Notes: a model not told the origin generated them from the letters alone. A stretch of 64,000 nucleotides of DNA from CBDBLK01 sp965215445 (GCA_965215445.1 CBDCDT010000002.1:868001-932000), one strand, 5' to 3'; positions 1 through 7,898 are shown, numbered from the stretch's first letter. A program made the numbers and translations.

Positions 1-1902
1 ACAAATTCTTGTGTTGCCGTCCTCGAAAACGGCAAGGCAAAGGTAATCCAAAATGCGGAGGGACACAATACCACTCCTTCCGTGGTTGCCTTTGGAAAAG
101 GTGGGGAGACGCTGGTTGGTCAGGTGGCCAAGCGGCAGGCGGTGACCAACCCCAAGAAAACGCTTTACGGTCTTAAACGCCTCATCGGGCGCAAACTCGA
201 TTCCGCCGAGTCCAAAAAATTTGCAGAGATGGCCCCCTTTAAAGTGTTTGCCAACAAAAACGGGGACGCTTGGGTGGAAGTGGACGGCAACAAAATGGCG
301 CCACAGGAAATCTCTGCCAAAGTTCTGCAAAAAATGAAGCAAGGGGCGGAAGATTTTCTAGGCGAAAAAGTTTCGGAAGCCGTTATAACAGTTCCCGCCT
401 ACTTTAACGATGCTCAAAGACAGGCGACCAAGGATGCCGGCCGCATTGCCGGACTTGAGGTCAAGCGAATCGTCAACGAACCGACGGCCGCCGCTTTGGC
501 CTACGGGATGGAGAACAAGCAAGACAAAAATGTTGCCGTATTTGACCTGGGTGGAGGAACTTTTGATATTTCGATTCTCGAAATCACGGGAGATGGAGTT
601 TTTGAAGTCAAGGCCACCAACGGAGATACCTTTTTAGGTGGTGAAAACTTTGATGAAGAAATTATCAATTGGATAATAGGCGAATTTAAATCACTTGAGG
701 GAATTGACCTCGGTCAAGACCCGATGGCCCAGCAAAGACTCAAAGAGGCCGCCGAGAAGGCCAAACACGACCTTTCTGCGGTCACTTCCCACGAGATCAA
801 CATTCCCTTTGTCACCGCCGATGCCAGTGGGCCGAAGCACTTGAATTTGACTCTTTCGAGGGCCAAATTTGAGAGCTTGATTGAAAAGCATTTGCAAGGC
901 CTGAAGGCCCCTTGTGAAACCTGTATTCAGGATTCGGGATTTGCCAAAAATGAAATTCACGAAGTTATTTTGGTGGGAGGTTCCACTCGTATTCCCGCCG
1001 TACAAGAGCAGGTCAAGGCGATTTTTGGCAAAGAACCTTCCAAAGGCGTGAATCCCGATGAAGTTGTGGCCAGTGGTGCTGCCATTCAAGGAGGAGTCTT
1101 GGGAGGTGATGTAAAAGATGTTTTACTTCTCGACGTAACACCGTTGTCTTTGGGAATTGAAACTTTAGGTGGAGTTCTCACGAGAATTATTGATAAAAAT
1201 ACCACTATCCCCACCAAAAAATCCCAGGTTTTTTCAACTGCTGCCGATAATCAGCCGGCGGTCAGTATTCACGTTTTGCAAGGAGAGAGGGAATTTGCCC
1301 GAGACAACAAAACTTTGGGTAAATTTGATTTAACCGGAATATCTCCCGCTCCCCGTGGAGTTCCCCAGATTGAGGTGACTTTTGACATTGATGCCAACGG
1401 AATTGTCAATGTTTCGGCGGTGGACAAGGCCACTGGAAAGTCTCAGGAAATTAAAATTACTGCCGGCTCTGGCCTGAGTGAAGAAGAAATAGAAAAAATG
1501 GTCAAAGAGGCAGATCTTCACCGCACGGAAGATCAGAAAAAAAGGGAAGTCGTGGATATGCGCAACGAACTCGACGCCATGGTTTTGATGGCCGAAAAGA
1601 GCCTTAAAGAAGGTGAGGGTAAAATTTCTGAAACCTCCAAAGGTGAGTTAAACGAGGCCCTGAAAGAGGCCCGCAGCAAACAGACTTCTGAAAACCTCGA
1701 TGAACTCAAGGCCGCCAAAGAGAGATTGCAAAATATCGCTCACAAAGTTGCCACTGAGGTTTATAGTCAACAATCAGGTTCTGAAAGTGCAGCAAAGGCA
1801 GAACCAGGCCCTCAAGCAAATCAGAGTGACCAGGGAGGAACCGCCGGCCATGAACCCAAAAAAGATGAAGATGTTGTAGATGCGGATTTCAAAGAGGTTT
1901 AG
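1..1902 (+). CDS. dnaK: Chaperone DnaK (Hsp70), 5' end cut by window edge
   Basis: ATP-dependent cytosolic chaperone that binds exposed hydrophobic segments together with DnaJ and GrpE. The reading frame is open from base 1 (T-N-S-C-V-A-V-L-E-N), which is the DnaK phosphate-1 region just after the family start MxxIIGIDLGTT, so about 11-12 residues lie outside the window. Visible are NEPTAAALAYG, the phosphate-2 loop FDLGGGTFDISIL, the adenosine motif VGGSTRIPAVQ, the interdomain linker LLDVTPLSLG, a substrate-binding domain and the classic C-terminal tail DVVDADFKEV. With the missing residues the length (about 645) matches E. coli DnaK (638). dnaJ follows 36 bases later, so the two probably form one operon. 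Codon use is GC-richer than in most of the window, which could reflect high expression or transfer. Confidence 0.98.
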   Translation, partial: TNSCVAVLENGKAKVIQNAEGHNTTPSVVAFGKGGETLVGQVAKRQAVTNPKKTLYGLKRLIGRKLDSAESKKFAEMAPFKVFANKNGDAWVEVDGNKMAPQEISAKVLQKMKQGAEDFLGEKVSEAVITVPAYFNDAQRQATKDAGRIAGLEVKRIVNEPTAAALAYGMENKQDKNVAVFDLGGGTFDISILEITGDGVFEVKATNGDTFLGGENFDEEIINWIIGEFKSLEGIDLGQDPMAQQRLKEAAEKAKHDLSAVTSHEINIPFVTADASGPKHLNLTLSRAKFESLIEKHLQGLKAPCETCIQDSGFAKNEIHEVILVGGSTRIPAVQEQVKAIFGKEPSKGVNPDEVVASGAAIQGGVLGGDVKDVLLLDVTPLSLGIETLGGVLTRIIDKNTTIPTKKSQVFSTAADNQPAVSIHVLQGEREFARDNKTLGKFDLTGISPAPRGVPQIEVTFDIDANGIVNVSAVDKATGKSQEIKITAGSGLSEEEIEKMVKEADLHRTEDQKKREVVDMRNELDAMVLMAEKSLKEGEGKISETSKGELNEALKEARSKQTSENLDELKAAKERLQNIAHKVATEVYSQQSGSESAAKAEPGPQANQSDQGGTAGHEPKKDEDVVDADFKEV

Positions 1903-1925
1903 AATAGATAATTGAGGCCACAGTG

Positions 1926-1941
1926 AAGGAGGTTCTCCCTG
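1926..1941 (+). promoter_or_regulatory. Shine-Dalgarno plus CTG start codon of dnaJ
   Basis: AAGGAGG at 1926-1932 is a near-perfect ribosome binding site. Six bases later is CTG (1939-1941), followed in frame by S-K-R-D-Y-Y-E-V-L-G-V, the canonical DnaJ N-terminus. An in-frame TGA at 1924-1926 closes the frame upstream, and no ATG, GTG or TTG lies between it and the J-domain start. The first conventional start (GTG 1972) would delete the first 11 residues of the J domain. CTG is therefore the most likely initiator. Confidence 0.85.
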
Positions 1942-3060
1942 AGCAAGCGAGATTATTACGAAGTTTTAGGAGTGGGGAGAGATGCCTCAAATAACGCCAT
2001 CAAGAGCGCTTATCGCAAATTGGCGATGAAATACCACCCCGATCGCAATCCGGGAGATCGGCAGGCAGAGGCCAGTTTCAAAGAAGCATCGGTTGCGGCG
2101 GAAGTTCTCTTGGATGAACAAAAGCGCGCCCGTTACGATCAATTTGGCCATGCCGGCGTGGAAGGCCAGGCCGGTGGCGGTTTTCAAACCGGGGATTTTG
2201 GCGATCTCGGAGATATTTTTGGGGATATTTTCGGAGACATTTTGGGAGGGGGAAGACGTCGCAGAGGTGGCCGCTCACAGGGAAGGCCAGGAAATGACCT
2301 TCAGACCGGCTTATCTCTCTCTTTTGAAGATGCCGCCTTTGGAGTGGAAAAAATCCTTTCCATTACCCGCCTGGCCGAATGTCATGATTGCAGTGGAACC
2401 GGTGCCAAACGAGGGTCGCAACCGCAGAATTGTGGAACTTGCGAAGGACTGGGGGAAGTCCGGCGCCAACAGGGATTTTTCACTGTGGCGACAACTTGTC
2501 CCCGATGCCATGGTTCCGGGCAGGTCATTGGCGACCCTTGTAATGGTTGTCATGGAGAGGGCCGCAAGCGCAGGAAAACAGACGTGGCGGTCACCGTTCC
2601 GGCCGGCATTGATTCCGGGCAACGGCTGAAACTTTCTGACAAAGGGGACGCCGGAACCAGTGGAGCGCCCAACGGTGATCTCTATGTGGTTATCGACGTT
2701 AAAGAACATGAACTTTTTGAGCGCGATGGATTCGACGTTCATTGCACGATTCCCATTAGTTTTTCCCAGGCCGCACTTGGGTGTGAAATTGAAGTGCCAA
2801 CCCTCACCGGCCGGGTTCAAGTTCCCATTCAGGCGGGGATTCAATCCAACAAAAAAATGCGACTCCGAGGCAAGGGCGTGCAAAAGCTGGGCGGCTACGG
2901 CACCGGAGATCAGGTTTTAACCATCCATGTGGAAACCCCCAGTACACTTTCTTCAGAACAAAAAGAACTTTTTGAACGCCTGTCCAAACTCGAAGAAAAA
3001 GACCGTTGCAATCCCATGGGCCAAAACTTCTTTGACAAGGTCAAGGGCCTTTTTCATTAA
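1939..3060 (+). CDS. dnaJ: Chaperone DnaJ (Hsp40), CTG start
   Basis: Co-chaperone that delivers clients to DnaK and stimulates its ATPase. From the CTG start the protein is 373 residues (E. coli DnaJ 376). It has an N-terminal J domain with the HPD motif at residues 33-35, a Gly/Phe-rich region with repeated GDIFGDIFG units (about 75-110), and four zinc-finger repeats of CxxCxGxG type at C148/C151, C165/C168, C187/C190 and C201/C204. A C-terminal substrate-binding domain ends in NFFDKVKGLFH. All expected residues are present, so the gene should be functional. It is GC-rich like dnaK. Its last 136 bases recur in damaged form at 3436-3570, and a minus-strand gene ends three bases after its stop. 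Confidence 0.96.
   Translation: MSKRDYYEVLGVGRDASNNAIKSAYRKLAMKYHPDRNPGDRQAEASFKEASVAAEVLLDEQKRARYDQFGHAGVEGQAGGGFQTGDFGDLGDIFGDIFGDILGGGRRRRGGRSQGRPGNDLQTGLSLSFEDAAFGVEKILSITRLAECHDCSGTGAKRGSQPQNCGTCEGLGEVRRQQGFFTVATTCPRCHGSGQVIGDPCNGCHGEGRKRRKTDVAVTVPAGIDSGQRLKLSDKGDAGTSGAPNGDLYVVIDVKEHELFERDGFDVHCTIPISFSQAALGCEIEVPTLTGRVQVPIQAGIQSNKKMRLRGKGVQKLGGYGTGDQVLTIHVETPSTLSSEQKELFERLSKLEEKDRCNPMGQNFFDKVKGLFH
2925..3060 (+). repeat. Direct repeat copy A: 3' end of intact dnaJ
   Basis: This 136-base segment at the end of dnaJ matches 3436-3570 in the same orientation. The longest identical run is about 30 bases, covering the codons for Q-K-E-L-F-E-R-L-S. Here the reading frame is intact and ends in TAA. 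Confidence 0.9.
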
Positions 3061-3063
3061 AGA

Positions 3064-3360
3064 TTATTTGTCAAAAAACTTGAGATAACCCATTAACCCA
3101 CCCAAAACAGAGATGGTTGCAAGAGAAAAATAGGCCATTTTAACGAAAAGATCATGCTTGAGGGAGAGTTCTAGTTCTTTAATATCCCTTTTGATTTCGG
3201 CAATTTCGCGCTTTAGTTCGGCAGTAGCGTATTCCAAATCTTGTTTGGAGGCGGAATCTTGAGACATCATTTCCAGAATGGCCCGAGCTTGTGTCTCGTT
3301 AAACCCTGCTTCCTTGAGAGAGTCAAAATTTCTGAGCGAAGAAAAACCGTTTCCGCCCAT
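3064..3360 (-). CDS. Small coiled-coil protein with C-terminal membrane anchor (DUF1640/CCDC90-like)
   Basis: 98 residues. The middle (about 40-70) is a charged heptad-like coiled coil (KQDLEYATAELKREIAEIKR), followed by one C-terminal transmembrane helix (about 70-92, MAYFSLATISVLGGLMGYL). The N-terminus has a UBA-like look (LKEAGFNETQARAILEMM). This order matches the small bacterial DUF1640 family, often found near mobile or variable DNA; its function is unknown. An AAGGA ribosome site lies upstream of the ATG. The gene is convergent with dnaJ (stops 3 bases apart) and sits between dnaJ and the broken dnaJ 3' copy, so it is probably part of what was inserted or rearranged here. Family assignment is from pattern memory only. 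Confidence 0.7.
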   Translation of the reverse strand: MGGNGFSSLRNFDSLKEAGFNETQARAILEMMSQDSASKQDLEYATAELKREIAEIKRDIKELELSLKHDLFVKMAYFSLATISVLGGLMGYLKFFDK

Positions 3361-3435
3361 GGCATTTTTCCTTGGTTTTAGTGTTCTATCGTTATTTTAA
3401 AAAAAATATTAAATTTGTCAATTAGTCACTATTTT

Positions 3436-3570
3436 CCATATGGAAACCCCAGTGCGCTTTTTTTCTAACAAAAAGAACTTTTTGAACGCCTGTCCAGGCC
3501 GGAAGAAAAAGATCGCTGTAATCGCATGGGCCAAAACTTTTTCGACAAGGTTAAAGGTCTTTTTCATTGA
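3436..3570 (+). pseudogene. Relic of a dnaJ 3' end (direct repeat copy B)
   Basis: A second, dead copy of the dnaJ C-terminus. Aligned with 2925-3060 it lacks one base in a C-run and has an in-frame TAA where dnaJ has GAA, but then reads Q-K-E-L-F-E-R-L-S-R-P-E-E-K-D-R-C-N-R-M-G, then Q-N-F-F-D-K-V-K-G-L-F-H and TGA. In the last 21 codons eight of nine changed sense codons are synonymous (such as GAC/GAT, TGC/TGT, TTC/TTT, GTC/GTT, AAG/AAA, GGC/GGT). That pattern indicates the two copies diverged as functional genes and one was broken later. Six of those eight changes make the relic AT-richer. Its last 7 bases overlap the 3' end of the next minus-strand gene. Confidence 0.9.
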
Positions 3571-4091
3571 AGGCTCTTTTGGGGTCTATACGCTTCATCT
3601 TTCTTTCCTGCCAATTCTCTTAATTTTCTACAATCCTTGGGAGTTATTGTGAAGGTTGTTATATGTTGTCTTGGATTATCTTTATAATAAGCGTATTTGA
3701 TGCCAATACCTCTGTTTATTATAGGCTTCATTTTTGTACATACAAATTTTTGTAATTCTTGTAATTTTTTCTTTTTGTTTATATTAAAAACGAATCCATC
3801 TATCAAAACATGATTGTATTGGCAATGAATCCCAGTTTTGTCTGAACTAACAGTTGCTGGCTCAAGTTTCAATCCTTCTTTACTCAATCTTTCTTTTGCT
3901 TTATACACAACACTGCCTTTTTGTAACAACTCTCTATTTATTTCTTTAACGATTATTTTTGCAACTTCATCAGGCTTTTTACTAAGAATAAATCGTGCTG
4001 ATTTTCTTCCAATGTCTCCTGATATTATGAAACCAGCAATTGCTATTACTACACCAAGAATTGAAATTAAAACCTTTAACATTTTTTTCAT
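3564..4091 (-). CDS. Unknown protein with N-terminal membrane anchor
   Basis: 175 residues. An N-terminal hydrophobic helix (about 4-23, LKVLISILGVVIAIAGFII) preceded by two lysines suggests a membrane anchor or uncleaved signal. The rest is basic and soluble, with two cysteines (HCQYN and FVCTKM). I do not recognise the family. An AGAGG ribosome site sits six bases before the ATG. The coding end runs 7 bases into the dnaJ relic. Base composition is AT-rich, and the GGCC tetramer common elsewhere in the window is absent, which supports a separate origin. It reads in the same direction as the nuclease gene upstream and may be co-transcribed with it. Confidence 0.6.
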   Translation of the reverse strand: MKKMLKVLISILGVVIAIAGFIISGDIGRKSARFILSKKPDEVAKIIVKEINRELLQKGSVVYKAKERLSKEGLKLEPATVSSDKTGIHCQYNHVLIDGFVFNINKKKKLQELQKFVCTKMKPIINRGIGIKYAYYKDNPRQHITTFTITPKDCRKLRELAGKKDEAYRPQKSLQ

Positions 4092-4138
4092 GCTTGCCTC
4101 TTAATATTCGTCTTTAAACACCTAAAGCTGAGTGCCGT

Positions 4139-4167
4139 AAAAAAATGATCCATTTGTTCATTTTTTT
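4139..4167. terminator. AT-rich hairpin overlapping the nuclease stop codon
   Basis: AAAAAAATGA (4139-4148) pairs with TCATTTTTTT (4158-4167) around a 9-base loop. A run of T lies on the 3' side on either strand, so it could work as a weak terminator. The stem includes the nuclease stop codon. Low GC makes the assignment uncertain. Confidence 0.35.
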
Positions 4168-4691
4168 AATTCTCTGTTTTCAGAAGCAATTTCACGAGCT
4201 GATTTGCACCAATTTATTTTCTTTTTAGTCCCACCATCGTAAGAGTAGGCTAAACCGTTTTTGAGTAAATAATGGGAAAGTGATTTTCCATCAATGATAA
4301 CGTCTGCTACTACACGAAAGAATTTTCCTCTTTGAATATTTTTAAGATCAATTCTTTTTGCATTTTTCAGAAGGGTTGCTACTTGTTTTTTTGCTTTGAG
4401 GCCCTTTTCTTTTTCGCAAGTATTTTTTGTTCTTAGTTCGGGAGTATCGACACCATCGACTCGAATGTTGATTTTTTTGCCTAAGAGGGGATGAACATTT
4501 GGAACGTCAAAAGTCACCGTATCCGCATCATAATTTTTAACGTACTTCACACAGCGAAAGTTCTTTTCATCGTGCGCGCAAGAAGCATTGGTTATTGAAT
4601 TTGGTATTCGTGAAGCTGTGCTGCAAGATAATAAAAAGATGAATCCCAAGCAGTGAATTATACGAATATTGTCAATTAATTTTGTTTTCAT
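4158..4691 (-). CDS. Staphylococcal-nuclease-like (thermonuclease) lipoprotein
   Basis: 177 residues. The N-terminus is a lipoprotein signal with lipobox LLSC (Cys about residue 23), so the mature protein should be membrane-anchored outside the cytoplasm. The rest is an SNase OB-fold: the calcium-binding start YDADTVTFDVP, the catalytic strand IRVDGVDTPELR with Arg and Glu, and a second catalytic Arg in the segment GKFFRVVADVIIDG. SNase proteins cleave DNA and RNA at phosphodiester bonds. Secreted nucleases of this family are common in integrative elements and could serve nutrient scavenging, which would suit a predatory lifestyle, but that is inference. The gene lies in an AT-rich, GGCC-poor patch. 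Confidence 0.85.
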   Translation of the reverse strand: MKTKLIDNIRIIHCLGFIFLLSCSTASRIPNSITNASCAHDEKNFRCVKYVKNYDADTVTFDVPNVHPLLGKKINIRVDGVDTPELRTKNTCEKEKGLKAKKQVATLLKNAKRIDLKNIQRGKFFRVVADVIIDGKSLSHYLLKNGLAYSYDGGTKKKINWCKSAREIASENRELKK

Positions 4692-4737
4692 TATATTGTT
4701 GTCGGAAATTTTGAGAAAATATTAAAAAACTAAACCG

Positions 4738-4756
4738 ACTAAAAAAGTTTTTTAGT
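4738..4756. promoter_or_regulatory. Perfect 19-base palindrome between divergent genes
   Basis: ACTAAAAAAGTTTTTTAGT is a perfect inverted repeat centred on one G. It lies between the start of the nuclease gene (minus strand) and the LpoA-like gene (plus strand), where an operator or promoter element would be expected. Both neighbours read away from it, so it is unlikely to terminate either. Confidence 0.35.
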
Positions 4757-4816
4757 TGTGCGGTGGAGGGCAATAAGGATTGGCCGACCGGTAGAGTGGC
4801 CAGTTATGATAAACAG

Positions 4817-6778
4817 ATGATGAACTGGAGTTTCGTCGCATTTTTTTTGCTTTTGATAGTTTTACAGGGTTGTAGCGGTATCAGCGTCTTGATGCGGGAT
4901 CGGGGAAGTCTCTATACACCTCAATTTACGCAGAGAATTAACAACATTAAAAAGAATTATCGGGAGGGGCGCCAAAATACTGCTTTGGCCAGTCTCAGGA
5001 ATCTTGCTGATGAAAAATTAAATTCTTCCGAAAGGGCCATGAAATACAATTTAATAGGGGTCATCTTTTTTTCAAAAGGAAAGTTTGACCAGTCAATAAA
5101 CTTTTTTAATCAGGCCTTGGAGTCTTCCCAGCAAGACCCGCTTTTGACCTCTCGTATATACCTCAATTTGGCCAGCAGCTATTTTAAACTCGGATTTCAG
5201 GAAAAGGCCTACGATACGTTGCTTGAGCTTGATTTTCGTTTTTTCGCCCAGGATGAGGCCGAAAAATATCACAAGTTGAGATACAAATTGAGCAAGGAAA
5301 TAGGCAAAGATCGTGATTCGGCGGTTTCCCTGCTGCGCGCTTTAAGTTTCAAAAACAATATTAACGATCTCAAGGCCGATCCCCACTACGAAATTCTTTT
5401 ATCGGAATTTGCCAAATTGGATAGGCAGAAAAAATTTAGCATCCTTGAGGAATTGGAGTCCGATAAAGCATTGGTAGCGGGTTATGTGGGATACCTGGAA
5501 GTGGAAAAGCTCTATTACTTTGGCAATCGCGAAGATGCAGAAGAATTATTGGAATGGGTTCAGGATTATTTCGCTTATCATCCAGAAATTAAATCTCTGG
5601 TTGAACATTTTGATTTTATCATGGAGGCCTCGGCCAAACTCAATTCAAAGTCAATTGGCCTGCTCTTGCCCCTAAGTGGTGCTCGCAAAAATTTTGGGTT
5701 GCGTGCCTTGCGGGGGTTTGATGCTGCTTTCAGGAGAACGCAAAAAAGAGAAAGGGAAATGAGTTATCAGATTCAAATAAAAGATTCGCAAGGCTCTGGA
5801 ATTGTAGGGGGTTTTGCCGTCCATGAACTGGTCAAAAAAAATCATGTCGGGGTTATTGTCGGTGGCCTGTTTCCCGACGAAGCGGTCAAGGAATATTTGG
5901 AGGCCCGAAAATTGGGAGTCTTTTTTATTTCACTGAGTCAAATTTATCTTCCCCAAGAAAAGAAAAACCACCTGCTTTTGGAGTTGCCCGGTTCGGTGGA
6001 ATCCATGGTGAATGTTTTGTTTAGTGATGAGTATTTAAATTACTTTGGAAAGAGGGCCGCCATCATTTACCCTCAAACTGACCGTGGCCATCTTTTTAGC
6101 AACGCTTTTTGGAGCAAGGCCCACGCCTCCGGGGTCAAAGTTACGGATGTTCTCAGCTATCAAAAGGGCCTTAACGATTACCGTAGGCCGGTAAAGAAGT
6201 TGCTGGGGTTGGAGTATATTAGAGAACGCCAAGAGGAGTACGACCTTCTCGAAGAAATTTATGCTTTGGAAAACACTCGTTTAACTAGAAGGATACAAAC
6301 TTTAAGGCCTCAAGTAGATTTTGATTGGGTTTTTATACCCGCTTTTCCTATGGAGGCGATTCAAATTATTCCCAATTTTGCTTATTTTGATGCCTTTAAT
6401 ACGAAATTGGTTGGAGGGCCGAGTTGGCGCTCAAAGAGATTGTCAGATGAATCTTATAAATTTAAAAATATTTACTTTCTTGGGGATCAAACGACTCAAA
6501 TTTCTGGAGAACTCAATCGGTGGTTTTACGGGGAGTATGGCCAGCGTATTCGCTTGATTGAAATGATGGCCTTTGATTCTTTTCTGGTTGCCAATTCCTT
6601 GCTCAAGCAGAGACAAATTTTGACCCGTAGTGAGCTGGATTCCACCATTCGCAGTACCCAAGAATTAGGTGGGTTGAAAGGGCGCTGGACTCAGTCTAAC
6701 GGATTATGGTTAAAAAACATGACGCCTCTTTACTTAAAGAATGGAAACGTGACCCGGTTAGGCCAGCTAAATCATTAA
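4817..6778 (+). CDS. LpoA-like outer-membrane lipoprotein (TPR plus periplasmic-binding fold)
   Basis: 653 residues from the ATG at 4817; in-frame GTG codons at 4763 and 4796 are alternatives, and no clear ribosome site decides. The N-terminus has a lipobox LQGC with Cys about residue 19. Next come TPR-like helical pairs (about 45-210, e.g. YNLIGVIFFSKGKFDQSINF), then from about 280 a type-I periplasmic-binding fold starting SIGLLLPLSGARKNFGLRAL and running to the end. This order and the length match E. coli LpoA (678), which activates penicillin-binding protein PBP1A from the outer membrane. A related amino-acid-binding lipoprotein is the alternative. It is convergent with the 35-residue gene at 6788-6895. 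Confidence 0.75.
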   Translation: MMNWSFVAFFLLLIVLQGCSGISVLMRDRGSLYTPQFTQRINNIKKNYREGRQNTALASLRNLADEKLNSSERAMKYNLIGVIFFSKGKFDQSINFFNQALESSQQDPLLTSRIYLNLASSYFKLGFQEKAYDTLLELDFRFFAQDEAEKYHKLRYKLSKEIGKDRDSAVSLLRALSFKNNINDLKADPHYEILLSEFAKLDRQKKFSILEELESDKALVAGYVGYLEVEKLYYFGNREDAEELLEWVQDYFAYHPEIKSLVEHFDFIMEASAKLNSKSIGLLLPLSGARKNFGLRALRGFDAAFRRTQKREREMSYQIQIKDSQGSGIVGGFAVHELVKKNHVGVIVGGLFPDEAVKEYLEARKLGVFFISLSQIYLPQEKKNHLLLELPGSVESMVNVLFSDEYLNYFGKRAAIIYPQTDRGHLFSNAFWSKAHASGVKVTDVLSYQKGLNDYRRPVKKLLGLEYIRERQEEYDLLEEIYALENTRLTRRIQTLRPQVDFDWVFIPAFPMEAIQIIPNFAYFDAFNTKLVGGPSWRSKRLSDESYKFKNIYFLGDQTTQISGELNRWFYGEYGQRIRLIEMMAFDSFLVANSLLKQRQILTRSELDSTIRSTQELGGLKGRWTQSNGLWLKNMTPLYLKNGNVTRLGQLNH

Positions 6779-6787
6779 GACGAGAAA

Positions 6788-6895
6788 TTAACTTTGCTTA
6801 TTCGCCATTTTCTTGCGGAGAAGGCGATTTTTTTTCTTGGCCTGTCCCTTTCGCTGCTTCATTTTGAGGATAGTTTTTTTCCTGCCCATACCCAT
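6788..6895 (-). CDS. Small basic protein, 35 residues
   Basis: A short gene with a strong AGGAGG ribosome site exactly six bases before the ATG. The product starts MGMGRKKTILKMKQRKGQ and ends LLRKKMANKQS; almost half of its residues are Lys or Arg, and there is one Trp-free, Cys-free helical core. Such highly basic mini-proteins usually bind nucleic acid or the ribosome, but no specific function can be named. I have the impression that similar mini-proteins occur in other deltaproteobacteria-like genomes, which a search would settle. It ends 9 bases from the end of the LpoA-like gene (convergent) and is divergent from the AMP nucleosidase gene. An open frame on the other strand through this region (6813-6986) is not coding. 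Confidence 0.75.
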   Translation of the reverse strand: MGMGRKKTILKMKQRKGQAKKKNRLLRKKMANKQS

Positions 6896-6986
6896 AAATT
6901 GCCTCCTGAGTGAATCGAGAAAGTATCCCATGGATTGTTGTCATGGGCAAGAGTCAAGTGGTAAATTTTACAGAAGGAAATGGGTG

Positions 6987-7898
6987 ATGAAATTGGTTAA
7001 AGCGGCGAATAAGGGCAAAAAATCGGCAGTTCGTAAGGCCTCCAGAAAAAAGGCCGGAGAGCAGTCTGGCAGTTCTATAGATATACGCAAAGCGCTACTC
7101 AAGACCAAGAGGATTTACGGCAATGACGAGAAGAAAAAAATTGCTGTCGATATGTTGGAGAGATATACCGGCCACAGCTTTGAAACTTTCCAAAAGCAGA
7201 TTATCCTCACCAATTTTCATTATTATGTGGAGCGTTTCAATTCCTTGTTGAGCGACCATCACTATACGATTGGCAGCTCTTTTAAGGCCTCGAGTTCGGA
7301 ACTGGCGCGGGTAACCATCATCGAATTTGGTGTTGGTAGCGCCATGGCCGCCCTGGTGGGGGAGCTTATTTCAGTTATTCAACCCAAGGCCGTCCTATTT
7401 TTAGGCCTTTGCGGCGCTGTTCACCCCTCATTGCAAGTGGGAGACTTTATCCTTCCGATCGCTTCCATTAGGGCCGAAGGAGTTTCACGACATTTTTTGC
7501 CACCCCAGGTTCCATCACTTCCCACGTTTAAGGTTCAGAAATTTGTTTCTCAAATATTGGTGGAACATGGCCAAGAGTATCGTACTGGAACAATTCATTC
7601 CACTGATTTTAGATTTTGGGAATTTGATGAGAAGTTTAAGCTCAATTTAATTGAAGAAAGGGTTTTAGCAGTAGAAATGGAAACGGCGGCCTTGTTTACA
7701 ACGTGTTTTGTGAGTAAAGTCAATATAGGTGCACTTCTTTTGGTTTCGGATTGCCCCATGAGTCCTGGAGGGATTAAGACCAAGGCCTCGGCCAAGAAAG
7801 TGTTCCAAAAATATACTGATATGCATATTGAGTATGGTATCGAGGCCATGGCCGATATTGCCGATAGGGGAGAGAATATTAGACACTACCATTGGTAG
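6987..7898 (+). CDS. amn: AMP nucleosidase, short form
   Basis: 303 residues. Hydrolyses AMP to adenine and ribose 5-phosphate and so regulates adenylate pools in the cytoplasm. After a basic, probably disordered N-terminus (about 1-30) the protein has the start of the short AMP nucleosidases (ERYTGHSFETFQKQIILTNF) and then a phosphorylase fold: VLFLGLCGAVHPSLQVGDFI, the conserved HFLPPQVPSLPTF, TGTIHSTDFRFWEFDEKF, and the nucleoside-binding VEMETAALF. The final substrate loop is LLLVSDCPMSPGGIKT. It lacks the N-terminal domain of the 484-residue E. coli enzyme. The start was chosen at ATG 6987 because AGAAGGA lies eight bases upstream; the longer in-frame extension overlaps the 35-residue gene on the other strand. 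Confidence 0.85.
   Translation: MKLVKAANKGKKSAVRKASRKKAGEQSGSSIDIRKALLKTKRIYGNDEKKKIAVDMLERYTGHSFETFQKQIILTNFHYYVERFNSLLSDHHYTIGSSFKASSSELARVTIIEFGVGSAMAALVGELISVIQPKAVLFLGLCGAVHPSLQVGDFILPIASIRAEGVSRHFLPPQVPSLPTFKVQKFVSQILVEHGQEYRTGTIHSTDFRFWEFDEKFKLNLIEERVLAVEMETAALFTTCFVSKVNIGALLLVSDCPMSPGGIKTKASAKKVFQKYTDMHIEYGIEAMADIADRGENIRHYHW

Noticed and set aside
2093..2883. Long open frames on both strands inside dnaJ
   Set aside because: They overlap a certain DnaJ with complete J domain and zinc fingers; GC-rich coding DNA often leaves other frames open.
3440..3652. A 70-codon + strand frame through the dnaJ relic
   Set aside because: It is a frameshifted reading of the dnaJ 3' copy continuing into unrelated antisense sequence, not a gene.
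4738..4756. The palindrome as a terminator
   Set aside because: Both flanking genes read away from it, so no transcript would end there; kept only as a possible operator.
6813..6986. N-terminal extension of the AMP nucleosidase
   Set aside because: It lies opposite the 35-residue gene, has no family similarity, and a ribosome site supports ATG 6987.
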